NCBI GenBank assembly: GCA_024642765.1
Contig: JAHEAM010000108.1
Location: 1-10,057, forward strand
Length of the DNA stretch: 10,057 nt
Direction of reading: 5' to 3'
From: Planctomycetaceae bacterium
Lineage (GTDB): Bacteria; Planctomycetota; Planctomycetia; Pirellulales; Pirellulaceae
In this document: in pieces, positions 1 through 8,221 of the stretch
Layout: each line of letters opens with the position of its first letter
Position numbering within the stretch: the first letter of the stretch is position 1
Translations under genes and position numbers: made by a program
The notes under the pieces: model-generated
Told to the model about the DNA's origin: nothing
Database searches by the model: none
What the model saw: only the letters and a program-made list of their open reading frames with translations

Positions 1-7
1 CGATAAC

Positions 8-3000
8 ATGCCTGTAGGGCATCCGTTATTGGATTCTAAGAGGCCAAGTTTGAGGGCATCAGCTATTTCGCTACTTCTGGAATTTAAGAACCGTCGTCTG
101 GCAGGTGAACAAATCACGGCGAAGCAATTCGTATCGGAACCGCACGTTCCCAACGATCCAGAGATCATTGTTGACATTGCTTTTGCCGAGTATCTCGACG
201 CGGAAAAGAATGGTGAAGCAGGAGCTTGTGATCGAATCTGTAAACACTTCCCCGATCACGCCGGAGAGTTACGACGCCAAGTCAATTTTCATCGGGCGTT
301 AATGCCCCACCCAATTGACGCGTCGAGTGGCGCTGCGGACACGTCATTAGTTGAGGTAATACAAACCAAAGGAGTTTCGGCTCAAGGGGCAACGCAGCTC
401 GCTGCTGCGACGCCCCCGACGACAAACGAAACATCACTGAATTGGTTATCGATCCCAGGGTTGCATTTGCTCAAACAACTGGGTCGTGGCGGCATGGGTA
501 TTGTGTACCTCGCGCATCAACCGAAACTCAATCGCCAGGTGGCAGTGAAGTTGCTCCTGGGTGGAACGTTTGCATCTAGTTCGCAACGGGCTCGGTTTCA
601 CGCAGAGGCACAAGCTGCCGCGTCTCTGCGGCATGCGAACATTGTGCAGATCGATGAGGTTGGCGAAGCCAATGGGCAACCCTATTTGGTGATGGAGTTC
701 GTCCGCGGCGGGACGCTCGAGCAATTTCTTCAGGAGCATCAACCATCCCCTCAAGAGTCGGCGGCCTTCGTGCGAACATTGGCGATAGCCGTGCACGACG
801 CCCACTTACAGGGCATTATTCACCGCGATCTCAAGCCCGGGAACGTCTTGCTGGCACGCCGAGATCGCGAGTCGTCCGGAAACCCGTCTGCAGTTTCCGG
901 CAACACGCGGCTTTCAGAATGGCTGCCAAAGATCACCGATTTCGGTCTCGCAAAAGTTCTCGACGAAGAACAAGCACTTTCGGGGCCGGCACTGACGATG
1001 GCGGGCGATATGTTGGGAACCCCAAGTTACATGGCTCCCGAACAAGCCAACAACGACAACGCCGGGCCTTGGACTGACGTCTATTCGCTCGGTGCAATTC
1101 TCTATCAGCTTCTGGCAGGTCGTCCACCTTTTATTGCATCGTCTCCCTGGGAAACGTTGCAGCAAGTACTCGATGAAGAACCGCCAGCCTTGCCACAATC
1201 CGTGCCGGTCAACTTGCGGACGATCTGCATGAAATGTCTTCGCAAGCAACCTTCCGCGCGTTACACCTCGATGAGCCTGCTCGCGAGTGACCTCGAACGA
1301 TTCTTGGAAGACAAACCGATCGCCGCACGACCGAGCACGACGACCGAACGAGTTGCATCCTGGTGTCGACGAAACAAATCTGTTGCTGCCTTAGGAAGCA
1401 CCGTGTTCGTCGCGCTGTTGACCATTCTGGGCTTGAGTCTTTGGAGTTCAGCGAAGCTCGCTCAGTCGCTGGCAGCAACCGAATCTTCTCGTAAAGGCGA
1501 AGCTGCCGCAAATGCCAAGTCGATGGAACATCTCTGGGAGTCGTTGATCGCCAAAGCCCGCGCTCAACAATCAACGGGACGAATTGGCCAACGGGTAAAT
1601 TCCCTTGCTGCAGTCAGCGAGGCAAGAGATCTGCTCGACGAAGTCGGGGCGACGCCTGAACGAGTTTCGGCCTTGAGGGACACCGCCGCTGCTTGCATGC
1701 CGCTTCCCGACATGAGCCTCGTCGCCCAATGGAACGGTCGAGCAATCCTCGATGTGGCCAGCGTGACCAGCGCCCCTGCACTCAATCGCGTTGCCCAGGT
1801 CACTCAGGATCAGAAGATTATCATCACAGAGAATTTCGGACTCAAGAACATTGCCGAGCTCCCGGCGGAAGGAGTTGATCATGTCGTTATCAGCCCGAAT
1901 GGTCAATGGCTCGCGGCTTGGGGCAACAAGCTTCAGTTATACGATCTGCAACAATCGCCGCCAAAGGTGATTTTGAGCCGCCTGTCCAGCGGTTGGTGGG
2001 GATTCACGCACGCCAGTCAAAAGCTGGTGGGTTCGGACAATGCCGCCCTGATTGTGATCGACCTTGCCGCTCGGAAGATAGAACATCGATGGCTTGGTCT
2101 CAGGTCGATCGTTCCATTGGCTTTTTCGACGGACGACCGAAAGGTCGCATTGGTGCAGGGCAAATCAATTTGGGTCGTCGATATTGACACTGGTAAAAAG
2201 ATCGGCGAATTCGAGGCTCCGCCGGTAATTCCTAATACTTTTTGTCTTGCCTGGCATCCGGACAACGAGCGTCTCGCGGCGGCGATGTATGCGGATGGCA
2301 ACATCGCGCTGTGGGATACAACGACCGTTCGAATCGTTCGCCGGTATCCGATGTCCGGCAACTTTCCTGCCATCGCGTTTGATAGACGCGGTCAGGAATT
2401 GATTGCCGGAAGTGCCTGGGGCGGCTACCTGAGCGTGTTCGATGTCGAGTCGGAAATGGAACTTCTTTCGACACAAGCCAACGTTTTAGGCTCCATCTCC
2501 GCCGGGCCGGACGGCAATACTCGAATCTGGATCGATTCCACGAGTGGTGGCATGCAGCTTTGGGAATTTCAATCGCAAAATGTCATTCAGCAGTACGCAA
2601 CGAACAGCGGATCCGAGACTCTCCGAGCGGTCGGCGATTTCAGTCCAGATGGGCGTTGGCTTGCGGTTTCGACTGAGCGCGGCATTGAATTGTTCGATCA
2701 ACAATCGAAACAACTTGTTGCCGAGTTGCCCATCGGGCAACTCAAGTTCAATCGCGTTTGCTTTGACACATCCGGGCGACTCTGGGCCGTTGTTGAGGGT
2801 GGCTGGCTGCGTTGGACTTTTGAGGACTATGGACTATCCGCGCCGGATTTCTTGCCAGCCTCGGCTGGATTCACTCCGATTCAAGTTAACCCCAACGGAG
2901 TCTGGGCACTGACAACGAATGGCTGGGACTTGAAACTGGAGTCGCTGACGGAACCGGGGCGGGAAATCAAGCTGGGTAAACATCAGGACGTTCGCAACGT

Positions 3001-4159
3001 TGCCTTCAGTCGAGATTCCAAATTCGTAGCGACTGGCGGGTGGAACGGCCAAGGTGGAGCCAAGATCTGGCGAACGGAAGATGGACAACTGGAAAGTACT
3101 ATCGATGTAGGCAGTCAGTGCGAGCTCAGGTTCAGTCCCGATAGTCGATGGTTGTTTACCTCGCCGCGAGGCGGCGAAGTCTGGAGTACAGAGAATTGGC
3201 AGTTGATCAATCGACTAGAATCGTCCGACTCATCGGCGACGGGTTTTGCGTTCGCGTTTTCTCCCGACTCGCGATGGCTCGTCAACTCGCGCTCCAATGG
3301 AACAATGAAACTGTGGGATTTGGAATCACACAAGGCTATTGGGATGTTGCAGGACCTTTATCAACATCGAACAAGCTGTCTTCTTTTTTCATTCGATCAA
3401 AATCAACTCGTAAGCGTCTCCAAAGATCGACCCGCGCTGATCAAAAGTTGGAACCTCGTCAATTTAAGGAATAATCTGCGTGCCTTGGCAATCGACTTTC
3501 CGTCGTTTTCAAAAGTTCCCGCGGACGCAGTTGTCGAAAACCCGTTGGCGATCGAGGCTAAACCGACTGGGAAATTCAAGCTTGAATCGAATGACGTTTA
3601 TGCCGCCTTGGTCGTCTCGCAAATCGAGAACGAGGCTTTTCAGGCGATCGATCAGAATGATTGGCAAACAGGACTGGGATTGCTTGAGGAAAATTGCCGT
3701 GCTTTCACCGATTCATCCGAAGCTCTGAACGCGTTTGCGTGGTATCTCCTGATTGCACCCACGGAATGGCGCGATTCTGCCAAGGCACTGGCGCTTGCCA
3801 CACGCGCCGTTGAATTGGACGACACAACCAACATCATCAATACGCTGGGAATCGCCCAATATCGCTGCGGCCAATTTGAGAAAGCGATCGTCACTCTGCG
3901 TAAAAGTGTCGGGGACGGCACCGCTTCGAATGCCGCCTACGACTACTACGCGCTAGCGTGTTGTCACGCGAAACTGCGGCAGCGTGACACCGCCCAAGGG
4001 TTCCTGGCAAAAGGGATGGAATCCGAGTCTCGTCATCCCGAATGGTTTACGTCCGCTCTGCTGAAAGAATTGCGACTTTTCCGCGTCGAAGCCGAAAGTC
4101 TCATCGCCGACCTCGAACCTCGAGAAACTGCTCCACTCTCTACCGTGGACGGCAAGTAG
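8..4159 (+). CDS. Receptor-like Ser/Thr protein kinase with WD40-like propellers and TPRs
   Basis: A membrane-anchored Hanks-type kinase expected to phosphorylate Ser/Thr on cytoplasmic targets. Seen in the 1383-residue product: an N-terminal region (about 1-100) of the kind preceding many planctomycete kinases; a kinase domain at about 152-433 with glycine loop GRGGMG (159-164), VAVK (Lys181), HRDLKPGN (Asp274), DFG (Asp311) and GTPSYMAPE (337-345), so all catalytic residues are present; a single hydrophobic segment at about 459-480; about 13 WD40/PQQ-like blades at about 565-1160 with endings such as LWD, VFD and LYD, enough for two propellers; and TPR-like helices at about 1200-1345 (NTLGIAQYRCGQFEKAI). 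The kinase is inferred to be cytoplasmic and the propellers to lie across the membrane as a sensor or binding platform. HRD and DFG are about 37 residues apart, longer than usual, because of a polar insert. The ATG at 8 is the first in frame, but the frame stays open to the window edge, so a start further upstream is possible. Ligand and substrates are unknown. Confidence 0.93.
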   Translation: MPVGHPLLDSKRPSLRASAISLLLEFKNRRLAGEQITAKQFVSEPHVPNDPEIIVDIAFAEYLDAEKNGEAGACDRICKHFPDHAGELRRQVNFHRALMPHPIDASSGAADTSLVEVIQTKGVSAQGATQLAAATPPTTNETSLNWLSIPGLHLLKQLGRGGMGIVYLAHQPKLNRQVAVKLLLGGTFASSSQRARFHAEAQAAASLRHANIVQIDEVGEANGQPYLVMEFVRGGTLEQFLQEHQPSPQESAAFVRTLAIAVHDAHLQGIIHRDLKPGNVLLARRDRESSGNPSAVSGNTRLSEWLPKITDFGLAKVLDEEQALSGPALTMAGDMLGTPSYMAPEQANNDNAGPWTDVYSLGAILYQLLAGRPPFIASSPWETLQQVLDEEPPALPQSVPVNLRTICMKCLRKQPSARYTSMSLLASDLERFLEDKPIAARPSTTTERVASWCRRNKSVAALGSTVFVALLTILGLSLWSSAKLAQSLAATESSRKGEAAANAKSMEHLWESLIAKARAQQSTGRIGQRVNSLAAVSEARDLLDEVGATPERVSALRDTAAACMPLPDMSLVAQWNGRAILDVASVTSAPALNRVAQVTQDQKIIITENFGLKNIAELPAEGVDHVVISPNGQWLAAWGNKLQLYDLQQSPPKVILSRLSSGWWGFTHASQKLVGSDNAALIVIDLAARKIEHRWLGLRSIVPLAFSTDDRKVALVQGKSIWVVDIDTGKKIGEFEAPPVIPNTFCLAWHPDNERLAAAMYADGNIALWDTTTVRIVRRYPMSGNFPAIAFDRRGQELIAGSAWGGYLSVFDVESEMELLSTQANVLGSISAGPDGNTRIWIDSTSGGMQLWEFQSQNVIQQYATNSGSETLRAVGDFSPDGRWLAVSTERGIELFDQQSKQLVAELPIGQLKFNRVCFDTSGRLWAVVEGGWLRWTFEDYGLSAPDFLPASAGFTPIQVNPNGVWALTTNGWDLKLESLTEPGREIKLGKHQDVRNVAFSRDSKFVATGGWNGQGGAKIWRTEDGQLESTIDVGSQCELRFSPDSRWLFTSPRGGEVWSTENWQLINRLESSDSSATGFAFAFSPDSRWLVNSRSNGTMKLWDLESHKAIGMLQDLYQHRTSCLLFSFDQNQLVSVSKDRPALIKSWNLVNLRNNLRALAIDFPSFSKVPADAVVENPLAIEAKPTGKFKLESNDVYAALVVSQIENEAFQAIDQNDWQTGLGLLEENCRAFTDSSEALNAFAWYLLIAPTEWRDSAKALALATRAVELDDTTNIINTLGIAQYRCGQFEKAIVTLRKSVGDGTASNAAYDYYALACCHAKLRQRDTAQGFLAKGMESESRHPEWFTSALLKELRLFRVEAESLIADLEPRETAPLSTVDGK

Positions 4160-4357
4160 CGGCTCAATCACGCTGCCTTCGGTGTGGTGGCATCCGGATC
4201 CAAAACCGTCTGCTTGCACCTTCCCGGCGGAAAAAAGACTGCTTTGTTAGAGATTATTGTTTTTCTTGCCAGAGTCTTGTGCGTTTTCTGACTTGCCTGC
4301 GATACAGCTATAGACCCGAAAAACAACCCCACGTTCGATTTACAACAGAGATTTGTC

Positions 4358-7207
4358 ATGAAACGCAATTCAAAAAAGAACTGGCTGGACCGAATCATTG
4401 GCTGCCCTGCAATTCGCCCCCAAACCAAACGAACGCGTGGCGATGTTCGCTCATGCACGACCTATCAATGCCTGGAGTCGCGGCAGTTACTGACCGGGGA
4501 TTTTTTGTGGGCGCAAGGCATTGGAAGCACCAGTTATGACCAGGGTGAGGCCATCACGACGGATGCCCAGGGAAACGTCTATACCACTGGTTACTTCGAA
4601 GGGGTCACGGACTTCGACGCTGGCCCGGGGTCGAGCTTCGGAGTTAGCCATGGCGGTGAGGACGTTTTCGTCATGAAGGTCAACGCGGACGGCGTCTTGC
4701 AGTGGGTACGTACCTTTGGGGCAGGATTCAGAGACAACGGCACTGCCATCGGCGTCGACAGTACTGGAAATGTTTATGTCGGTGGCCAATTCTCGGGGAC
4801 CGTCGATTTCGATCCAGGAGTGGGGACGGCCAACCGGACCAGCAGCGGCGACAGCGATCCCTTCATCATGAAATTCGATTCGGCCGGCAACTTTGTCTGG
4901 GCGGAACAATTCGCTGGAACGAGTGCCGGACCTTGGGCAGGTTTCCCGGATTCCATCGCTTCGCTCGCTATCGACCCTTCTGGCAACATTTTGGCGACCG
5001 GCAGTTTTACGGGGTCGATTGATTTCGATCCGGGAGCCGGAGTATTCGAATTAGTAAGTAGCAGCAGCCTCGATGGATTCATTGCAAAGATCGACTCGAA
5101 CGGAAATTTCGTGTGGGCGAAACAGATTGGGACTGATAAAGTCTTATTCTCGCAGGGGTTAACGACGGACAGCGCCGGCAATGTGTATACGACCGGGAGC
5201 TTTGACGGATCGGCGGATTTTGATCCGAATGATTTCGGTTCTTCCATTCTCTCCAGCGATGTCAACTATGACGCGTTCGTTGCTAAGTACACTAGCGGAG
5301 GCAACCTGGTTTGGGCGCGCCAATTTGGCAACGACGACTTCGTCTACGGTAATGACATTGCTGTCGACGGACTGGGCAATGTCTATACGACGGGTTCGTT
5401 TGAGCGTACTGTCGATTTCAACCCGGGCTCGGGGACTCGCCGATTATCCAGCCGGGGTTTGTCGGATATTTTCGTTTCGAAGCTCGATGCCAGCGGCAAT
5501 TATGTTTGGGCCAGAAACATGGGTGGCAATCAAGCAGACGAAGCCACCAGTATCGACATCGACACTCACGGCAATGTCTTTACAACGGGTGCCTTCAGCG
5601 GGACCGCCGATTTCAATCCTGGGGTCGCCATGTTTAATATGACGAGTTTTGGTTCCACCGATATATTTGTGTCGAGACTCGATGCGAGCGGCAATTACGT
5701 TTGGGCTCGCCAAATGGGCGGGACCGGTGAGGATGTTGCCTATGGATTGGCGTTGGACAACAAAAGCAACATTCTGACAACCGGATATTTTGAATTCACA
5801 GCCGACTTCAATCCCCGAGGCGGCGTGAACAATTTGGTCACTCATGGCGACATCGACATTTTCGTCTCGAAGCTGACACAGGAATTGCGTTACACATCCA
5901 ACAGGGTCGGTAACGACATTCTCACCATTCGACGCAACGACACCAATCTGGAAATCTTCGATGAAATGTCGCGGTCGGTAGTGGCGTCCCGTCCACTGAA
6001 TCAAATTGTTGGGGTTGAAATCACCGGCAGGCAAGAGGAATCAGATTGGGTGACAGTTGACTATCAAACAGCTGTTTCGTTTGCGTTGGAAAACGGCATC
6101 CAATTCGACGGGCTTTCGGGAACTGGAGATGCTTTGTTCGTCGTGGGAAATGATTCGCAATTCGGCGGCTATGTGCCCTCGAATACCTCGACTGGCGCTG
6201 GCTCATTCAACATCAGCTCGGGTTTCGACCCGCTGGTCAATATCACGTTTTCCAATATTGAAAATGTGTTCGCCGTAGGGCTGAACTCGTTGTATATGCC
6301 GACATTGGGATCGAACGACGTTCTGGAGGCTTGGCGCGTAGGGGGTTTCGGCGGCGCATTTACGAACATTTCCGGTACCAGCGGTGGCGTCGAAATCGTT
6401 CCTTTGGCGTTTAAAGATGTCACATCGGTCACGATCGATTTGGGATCGGGCGATACGGCCACTTCGTCCAACGATCAAATCATTTTTCGACCCGGCAGCC
6501 TGAGCGCCCCCGGTCTGCAAAACCTAGATGTTTCCACGGGCGATGGTGGGGATGTATTGGTCGTTTACAACGCCAACGTGAGTCTACCCGTCGCTGGCGG
6601 CAATTTCTGGTTTCATGCTGGTGCCGGTTCCGACCGGTTGGTCGTCAACGGCGATACCAACATGCGACTGAACAATTATCGGTTGATCAACGATGCTGGT
6701 GGCAGGATCCTGATTGATCAAGTCGAAATGGCGACATTGGTTGGAGGAAAAAGCGATAACGAATTGAACGCGGTTGGCTTTGATGGTCCCACGATTCTCA
6801 AGGGTGGAGACGGAAACGATACTCTTCGCGGTGGGGCTCGCGGCGATTGGCTGTTCGGCGGCGCAGGTAATGATCGGCTGATTGGAGGCTTGGGCAACGA
6901 CCTCTTGAACGGTGGAAATGGCAATGATCAATTTTTCTTGTATGGCACAGACAATTCAGATGAGCTGCGTCTCCAGTATCTCTTAGGCGCATCGGCTCGA
7001 TTTCGCCGACAGAACCGTGGCACGACGACCCTGCTGGAGAATGATTCGATCGTCTACGACGCCAGCGATACGATTCGTATTAATGCGTTCGGCGGCAACG
7101 ACCTGATCACGGTCGATGCGGCTTTCGCCATCTTGGGAACGGTCGACGGTGGCGACGGCGACGACGACTGCACGGCCCCCGGTTCCTGGTGGCTATTCAG
7201 TTGTTAG
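4358..7207 (+). CDS. Secreted SBBP-propeller / RTX calcium-binding repeat protein
   Basis: A large exported, probably cell-surface protein of unknown function. The basic N-terminus leads to LESRQLLTGD (39-48), resembling the LEPR-XLL motif at the N-terminus of planctomycete secreted proteins; no standard signal peptide is obvious. Residues 49-509 hold seven SBBP-like repeats of about 60-70 residues, each with VWA(R/K)-type openings, GNVYTTG-type centres, a DF(D/N)PG-type element and D(I/V/A)FV(S/M/A)K endings, consistent with one seven-bladed propeller. Residues 510-810 are beta-rich and not recognised. Residues 816-861 hold RTX nonapeptides (GGDGNDTLR, GGAGNDRLI, GGLGNDLLN, GGNGNDQFF), known to bind calcium in a beta-roll. 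The product stops abruptly after a further GGDGDDD with an odd Trp/Cys-containing tail (CTAPGSWWLFSC), so the 949-residue C-terminus may be truncated. The Shine-Dalgarno before ATG 4358 is weak. It follows the kinase gene by 198 bases; whether they are co-transcribed is unclear. Confidence 0.85.
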   Translation: MKRNSKKNWLDRIIGCPAIRPQTKRTRGDVRSCTTYQCLESRQLLTGDFLWAQGIGSTSYDQGEAITTDAQGNVYTTGYFEGVTDFDAGPGSSFGVSHGGEDVFVMKVNADGVLQWVRTFGAGFRDNGTAIGVDSTGNVYVGGQFSGTVDFDPGVGTANRTSSGDSDPFIMKFDSAGNFVWAEQFAGTSAGPWAGFPDSIASLAIDPSGNILATGSFTGSIDFDPGAGVFELVSSSSLDGFIAKIDSNGNFVWAKQIGTDKVLFSQGLTTDSAGNVYTTGSFDGSADFDPNDFGSSILSSDVNYDAFVAKYTSGGNLVWARQFGNDDFVYGNDIAVDGLGNVYTTGSFERTVDFNPGSGTRRLSSRGLSDIFVSKLDASGNYVWARNMGGNQADEATSIDIDTHGNVFTTGAFSGTADFNPGVAMFNMTSFGSTDIFVSRLDASGNYVWARQMGGTGEDVAYGLALDNKSNILTTGYFEFTADFNPRGGVNNLVTHGDIDIFVSKLTQELRYTSNRVGNDILTIRRNDTNLEIFDEMSRSVVASRPLNQIVGVEITGRQEESDWVTVDYQTAVSFALENGIQFDGLSGTGDALFVVGNDSQFGGYVPSNTSTGAGSFNISSGFDPLVNITFSNIENVFAVGLNSLYMPTLGSNDVLEAWRVGGFGGAFTNISGTSGGVEIVPLAFKDVTSVTIDLGSGDTATSSNDQIIFRPGSLSAPGLQNLDVSTGDGGDVLVVYNANVSLPVAGGNFWFHAGAGSDRLVVNGDTNMRLNNYRLINDAGGRILIDQVEMATLVGGKSDNELNAVGFDGPTILKGGDGNDTLRGGARGDWLFGGAGNDRLIGGLGNDLLNGGNGNDQFFLYGTDNSDELRLQYLLGASARFRRQNRGTTTLLENDSIVYDASDTIRINAFGGNDLITVDAAFAILGTVDGGDGDDDCTAPGSWWLFSC
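4502..5884 (+). repeat. Seven SBBP-type protein repeats (coding)
   Basis: Seven diverged in-frame repeats of roughly 180-215 bases encode the propeller of the secreted protein. Recurrent protein signatures are GNVYTTGSF and VDFDPG or variants (ADFNPG, DFDAGP, DFDPND). Repeats 5-7 are most alike (NYVWAR, SDIFVSKLDASG), suggesting the more recent duplications are at the C-terminal end of the array. Seven copies match the blade count of common beta-propellers. Confidence 0.8.
6803..6940 (+). repeat. RTX (hemolysin-type) calcium-binding nonapeptides (coding)
   Basis: Residues 816-861 of the secreted protein contain about five consecutive nine-residue units of the form GGxGxDxLx, the known calcium-binding beta-roll repeat. 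One unit (GGARGDWLF) is slightly degenerate. A further isolated GGDGDDD follows near the C-terminus, at about 7148-7168. Confidence 0.85.
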
Positions 7208-7318
7208 GAAACGAACTTTGGCAATGAGGCTACTCGATTGATTTGTGCGGCTTAAGACCGGTGATTGATGCGGCGCGGTCGCCAGTAAAGGTTGCTGCAG
7301 AAATCCACCTGACGATTA

Positions 7319-7540
7319 ATGCTCTCTAGTCGACCTGGCGACCTGGAGTGGAACGACAAAACGATTCCTATCGATGAATATTCAGGTCCAGAGACAGACG
7401 GAAAATTCGGCCCAAATCTTTTTCCCGACAAGGTTCTCGAGATCAATTTTGAAAACCGCGAATTGGTCATTTATCCGACGCTGCCCGAATTTGTTTCGGC
7501 TGCGACATCGACTTATGAGGTTACCATCTCGACGAGTTGA
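7319..7540 (+). pseudogene. Remnant of a retropepsin-like aspartic protease (C-terminal half)
   Basis: The 73-codon frame resembles the second half of a retropepsin-like aspartyl protease domain: an IPIDEY strand, then DGKFGPNLFPDKVLEINF and ENRELVIYP, matching the family pattern of DG-x-(L/F)-G-x-(D/N)-L-F followed by a beta strand and a buried-strand arginine/leucine pair. The half with the catalytic D(T/S)G motif is absent. There is an in-frame TGA at 7310-7312 just upstream, no Shine-Dalgarno before ATG 7319, and no recognisable protease sequence in the other frames between 7208 and 7318. Family members are usually well over 100 residues per domain. I read it as a 5'-truncated relic, possibly cut by the same event that shortened the preceding gene. 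It ends in a 4-base TTGA overlap with the next frame. The alternative is a genuine short peptide of unknown role. Assignment is by pattern only. Confidence 0.5.
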
Positions 7541-7941
7541 TTGACCTCCAACAGAATTCGACAAATGTAGCGAACGATGATGACACGGATAGCGAAGGCC
7601 AATCCGAGAAAGAGTACTATACAAGTTCGGACAACGACAATCTTGAAGACTCAAAACTTCTGGGCGACTGGGTAACGGAAGTCAAGTTTCAAAGCGCAAA
7701 GATCCAAGGCGCCCAACGGTTTGGAGCCGATGGCAGCTATAAAAGCATCATGATCAACACCTATGAAGACGGTTCGAGCGAAAAAATCGAAGAAGAAGGC
7801 ACCTATGTCGATCATGGCACCTACTTCGAATTCCACACGAACCAAGGCGATTATGATCAACGTTACCGAATCCAAAACGGAAGCATGATGTTGGAATTTG
7901 TCGACTTAAACACTTGGTTTCAGTTCGAACGAGTCCAATAG
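7537..7941 (+). CDS. Lipocalin-like small protein, start uncertain, possibly a fragment
   Basis: Product not identified with certainty. From residue about 40 the 134-residue frame has a compact beta-rich domain opening with LLGDWVTE and ending YRIQNGSMMLEF...WFQFERV, the layout of small lipocalin-like domains (strand-rich, L-x-G-x-W near the start) common in planctomycetes and Bacteroidetes. Residues 10-38 are an acidic, low-complexity linker (DDDTDSEGQSEKEYY). There is no signal peptide or membrane segment. The only early start is TTG at 7537, inside the stop of the preceding frame (TTGA), without a well-placed Shine-Dalgarno; the next in-frame ATG is about 73 codons in, too late for the domain. 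The frame is open upstream only to 7519. It may be translationally coupled to the protease remnant, be a frameshifted C-terminal part of it, or have lost its own N-terminus. The 3' end is followed by a good terminator. Confidence 0.55.
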   Translation: MIDLQQNSTNVANDDDTDSEGQSEKEYYTSSDNDNLEDSKLLGDWVTEVKFQSAKIQGAQRFGADGSYKSIMINTYEDGSSEKIEEEGTYVDHGTYFEFHTNQGDYDQRYRIQNGSMMLEFVDLNTWFQFERVQ

Positions 7942-7966
7942 CAGATGCGACAAAGTAGAAACTTCC

Positions 7967-7991
7967 AGGGCTCCCGTTGAGCCCTTTTTTT
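7967..7991 (+). terminator. Rho-independent terminator after the lipocalin-like ORF
   Basis: A perfect 6-base-pair stem, GGGCTC (7968-7973) with GAGCCC (7979-7984), extended by an A-T pair, has a 5-base loop and is followed directly by seven T. It lies 26 bases after the stop at 7941 and closes the plus-strand block. Confidence 0.88.
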
Positions 7992-8135
7992 ATGCGCCGG
8001 ATCGATTGGATGTCACACAATGAATTCTCCTTTCCTGAAAATCATGCGTACTGACCACAACCGAAGACAGTTGTATGCGCTCCCGATTGGCATTGCGTCG
8101 TCGACACGCCATACGATCGAAATTTCTTTAATCGC

Positions 8136-8164
8136 TTGTCACAGACTTCTTTGATATCTGTATT
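8136..8164 (+). promoter_or_regulatory. Candidate sigma70-type promoter for the repeat peptide gene
   Basis: TTGTCA (8136-8141, 5 of 6 matches to TTGACA), a 17-base spacer and TGTATT (8159-8164, 4 of 6 to TATAAT) lie about 58 bases before the ATG at 8222. The segment sits between a terminator and a gene with no other upstream driver, so a promoter is needed somewhere in 7992-8221. Nothing else recognisable was seen in this 230-base gap. Confidence 0.35.
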
Positions 8165-8221
8165 GATGGTGGAAGCATTTTCCAAATGGATCGAAACTCG
8201 TTTTTTTGAAAGGGAAATTAG

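Noticed and set aside
446..1906. Several antisense open frames of 60-120 codons opposite the kinase gene
   Set aside because: They mirror a strongly supported coding frame, show Arg/Cys/Ser-rich random composition and have no domain signatures.
4160..4357. Promoter/terminator pair between kinase and repeat protein
   Set aside because: TTGTGC and GATACA with an 18-base spacer can be drawn, but the match is weak and no hairpin with T run follows the kinase stop, so neither is listed.
4042..4539. A 165-codon plus-strand frame bridging the kinase and the repeat protein genes
   Set aside because: It overlaps the ends of two well-supported genes in another frame, is Arg/Cys-rich and has no recognisable motif.
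6803..6940. RTX repeats as evidence of a toxin or type I secretion substrate
   Set aside because: RTX nonapeptides occur in many non-toxic planctomycete surface proteins, and no hlyB/hlyD-type genes or toxin domain are present.
7160..7260. A frameshift restoring a longer C-terminus for the repeat protein
   Set aside because: The other two forward frames after about 7165 stop within about 25 codons and show no RTX or other familiar sequence, so a simple frameshift does not rescue it; loss of sequence fits better.
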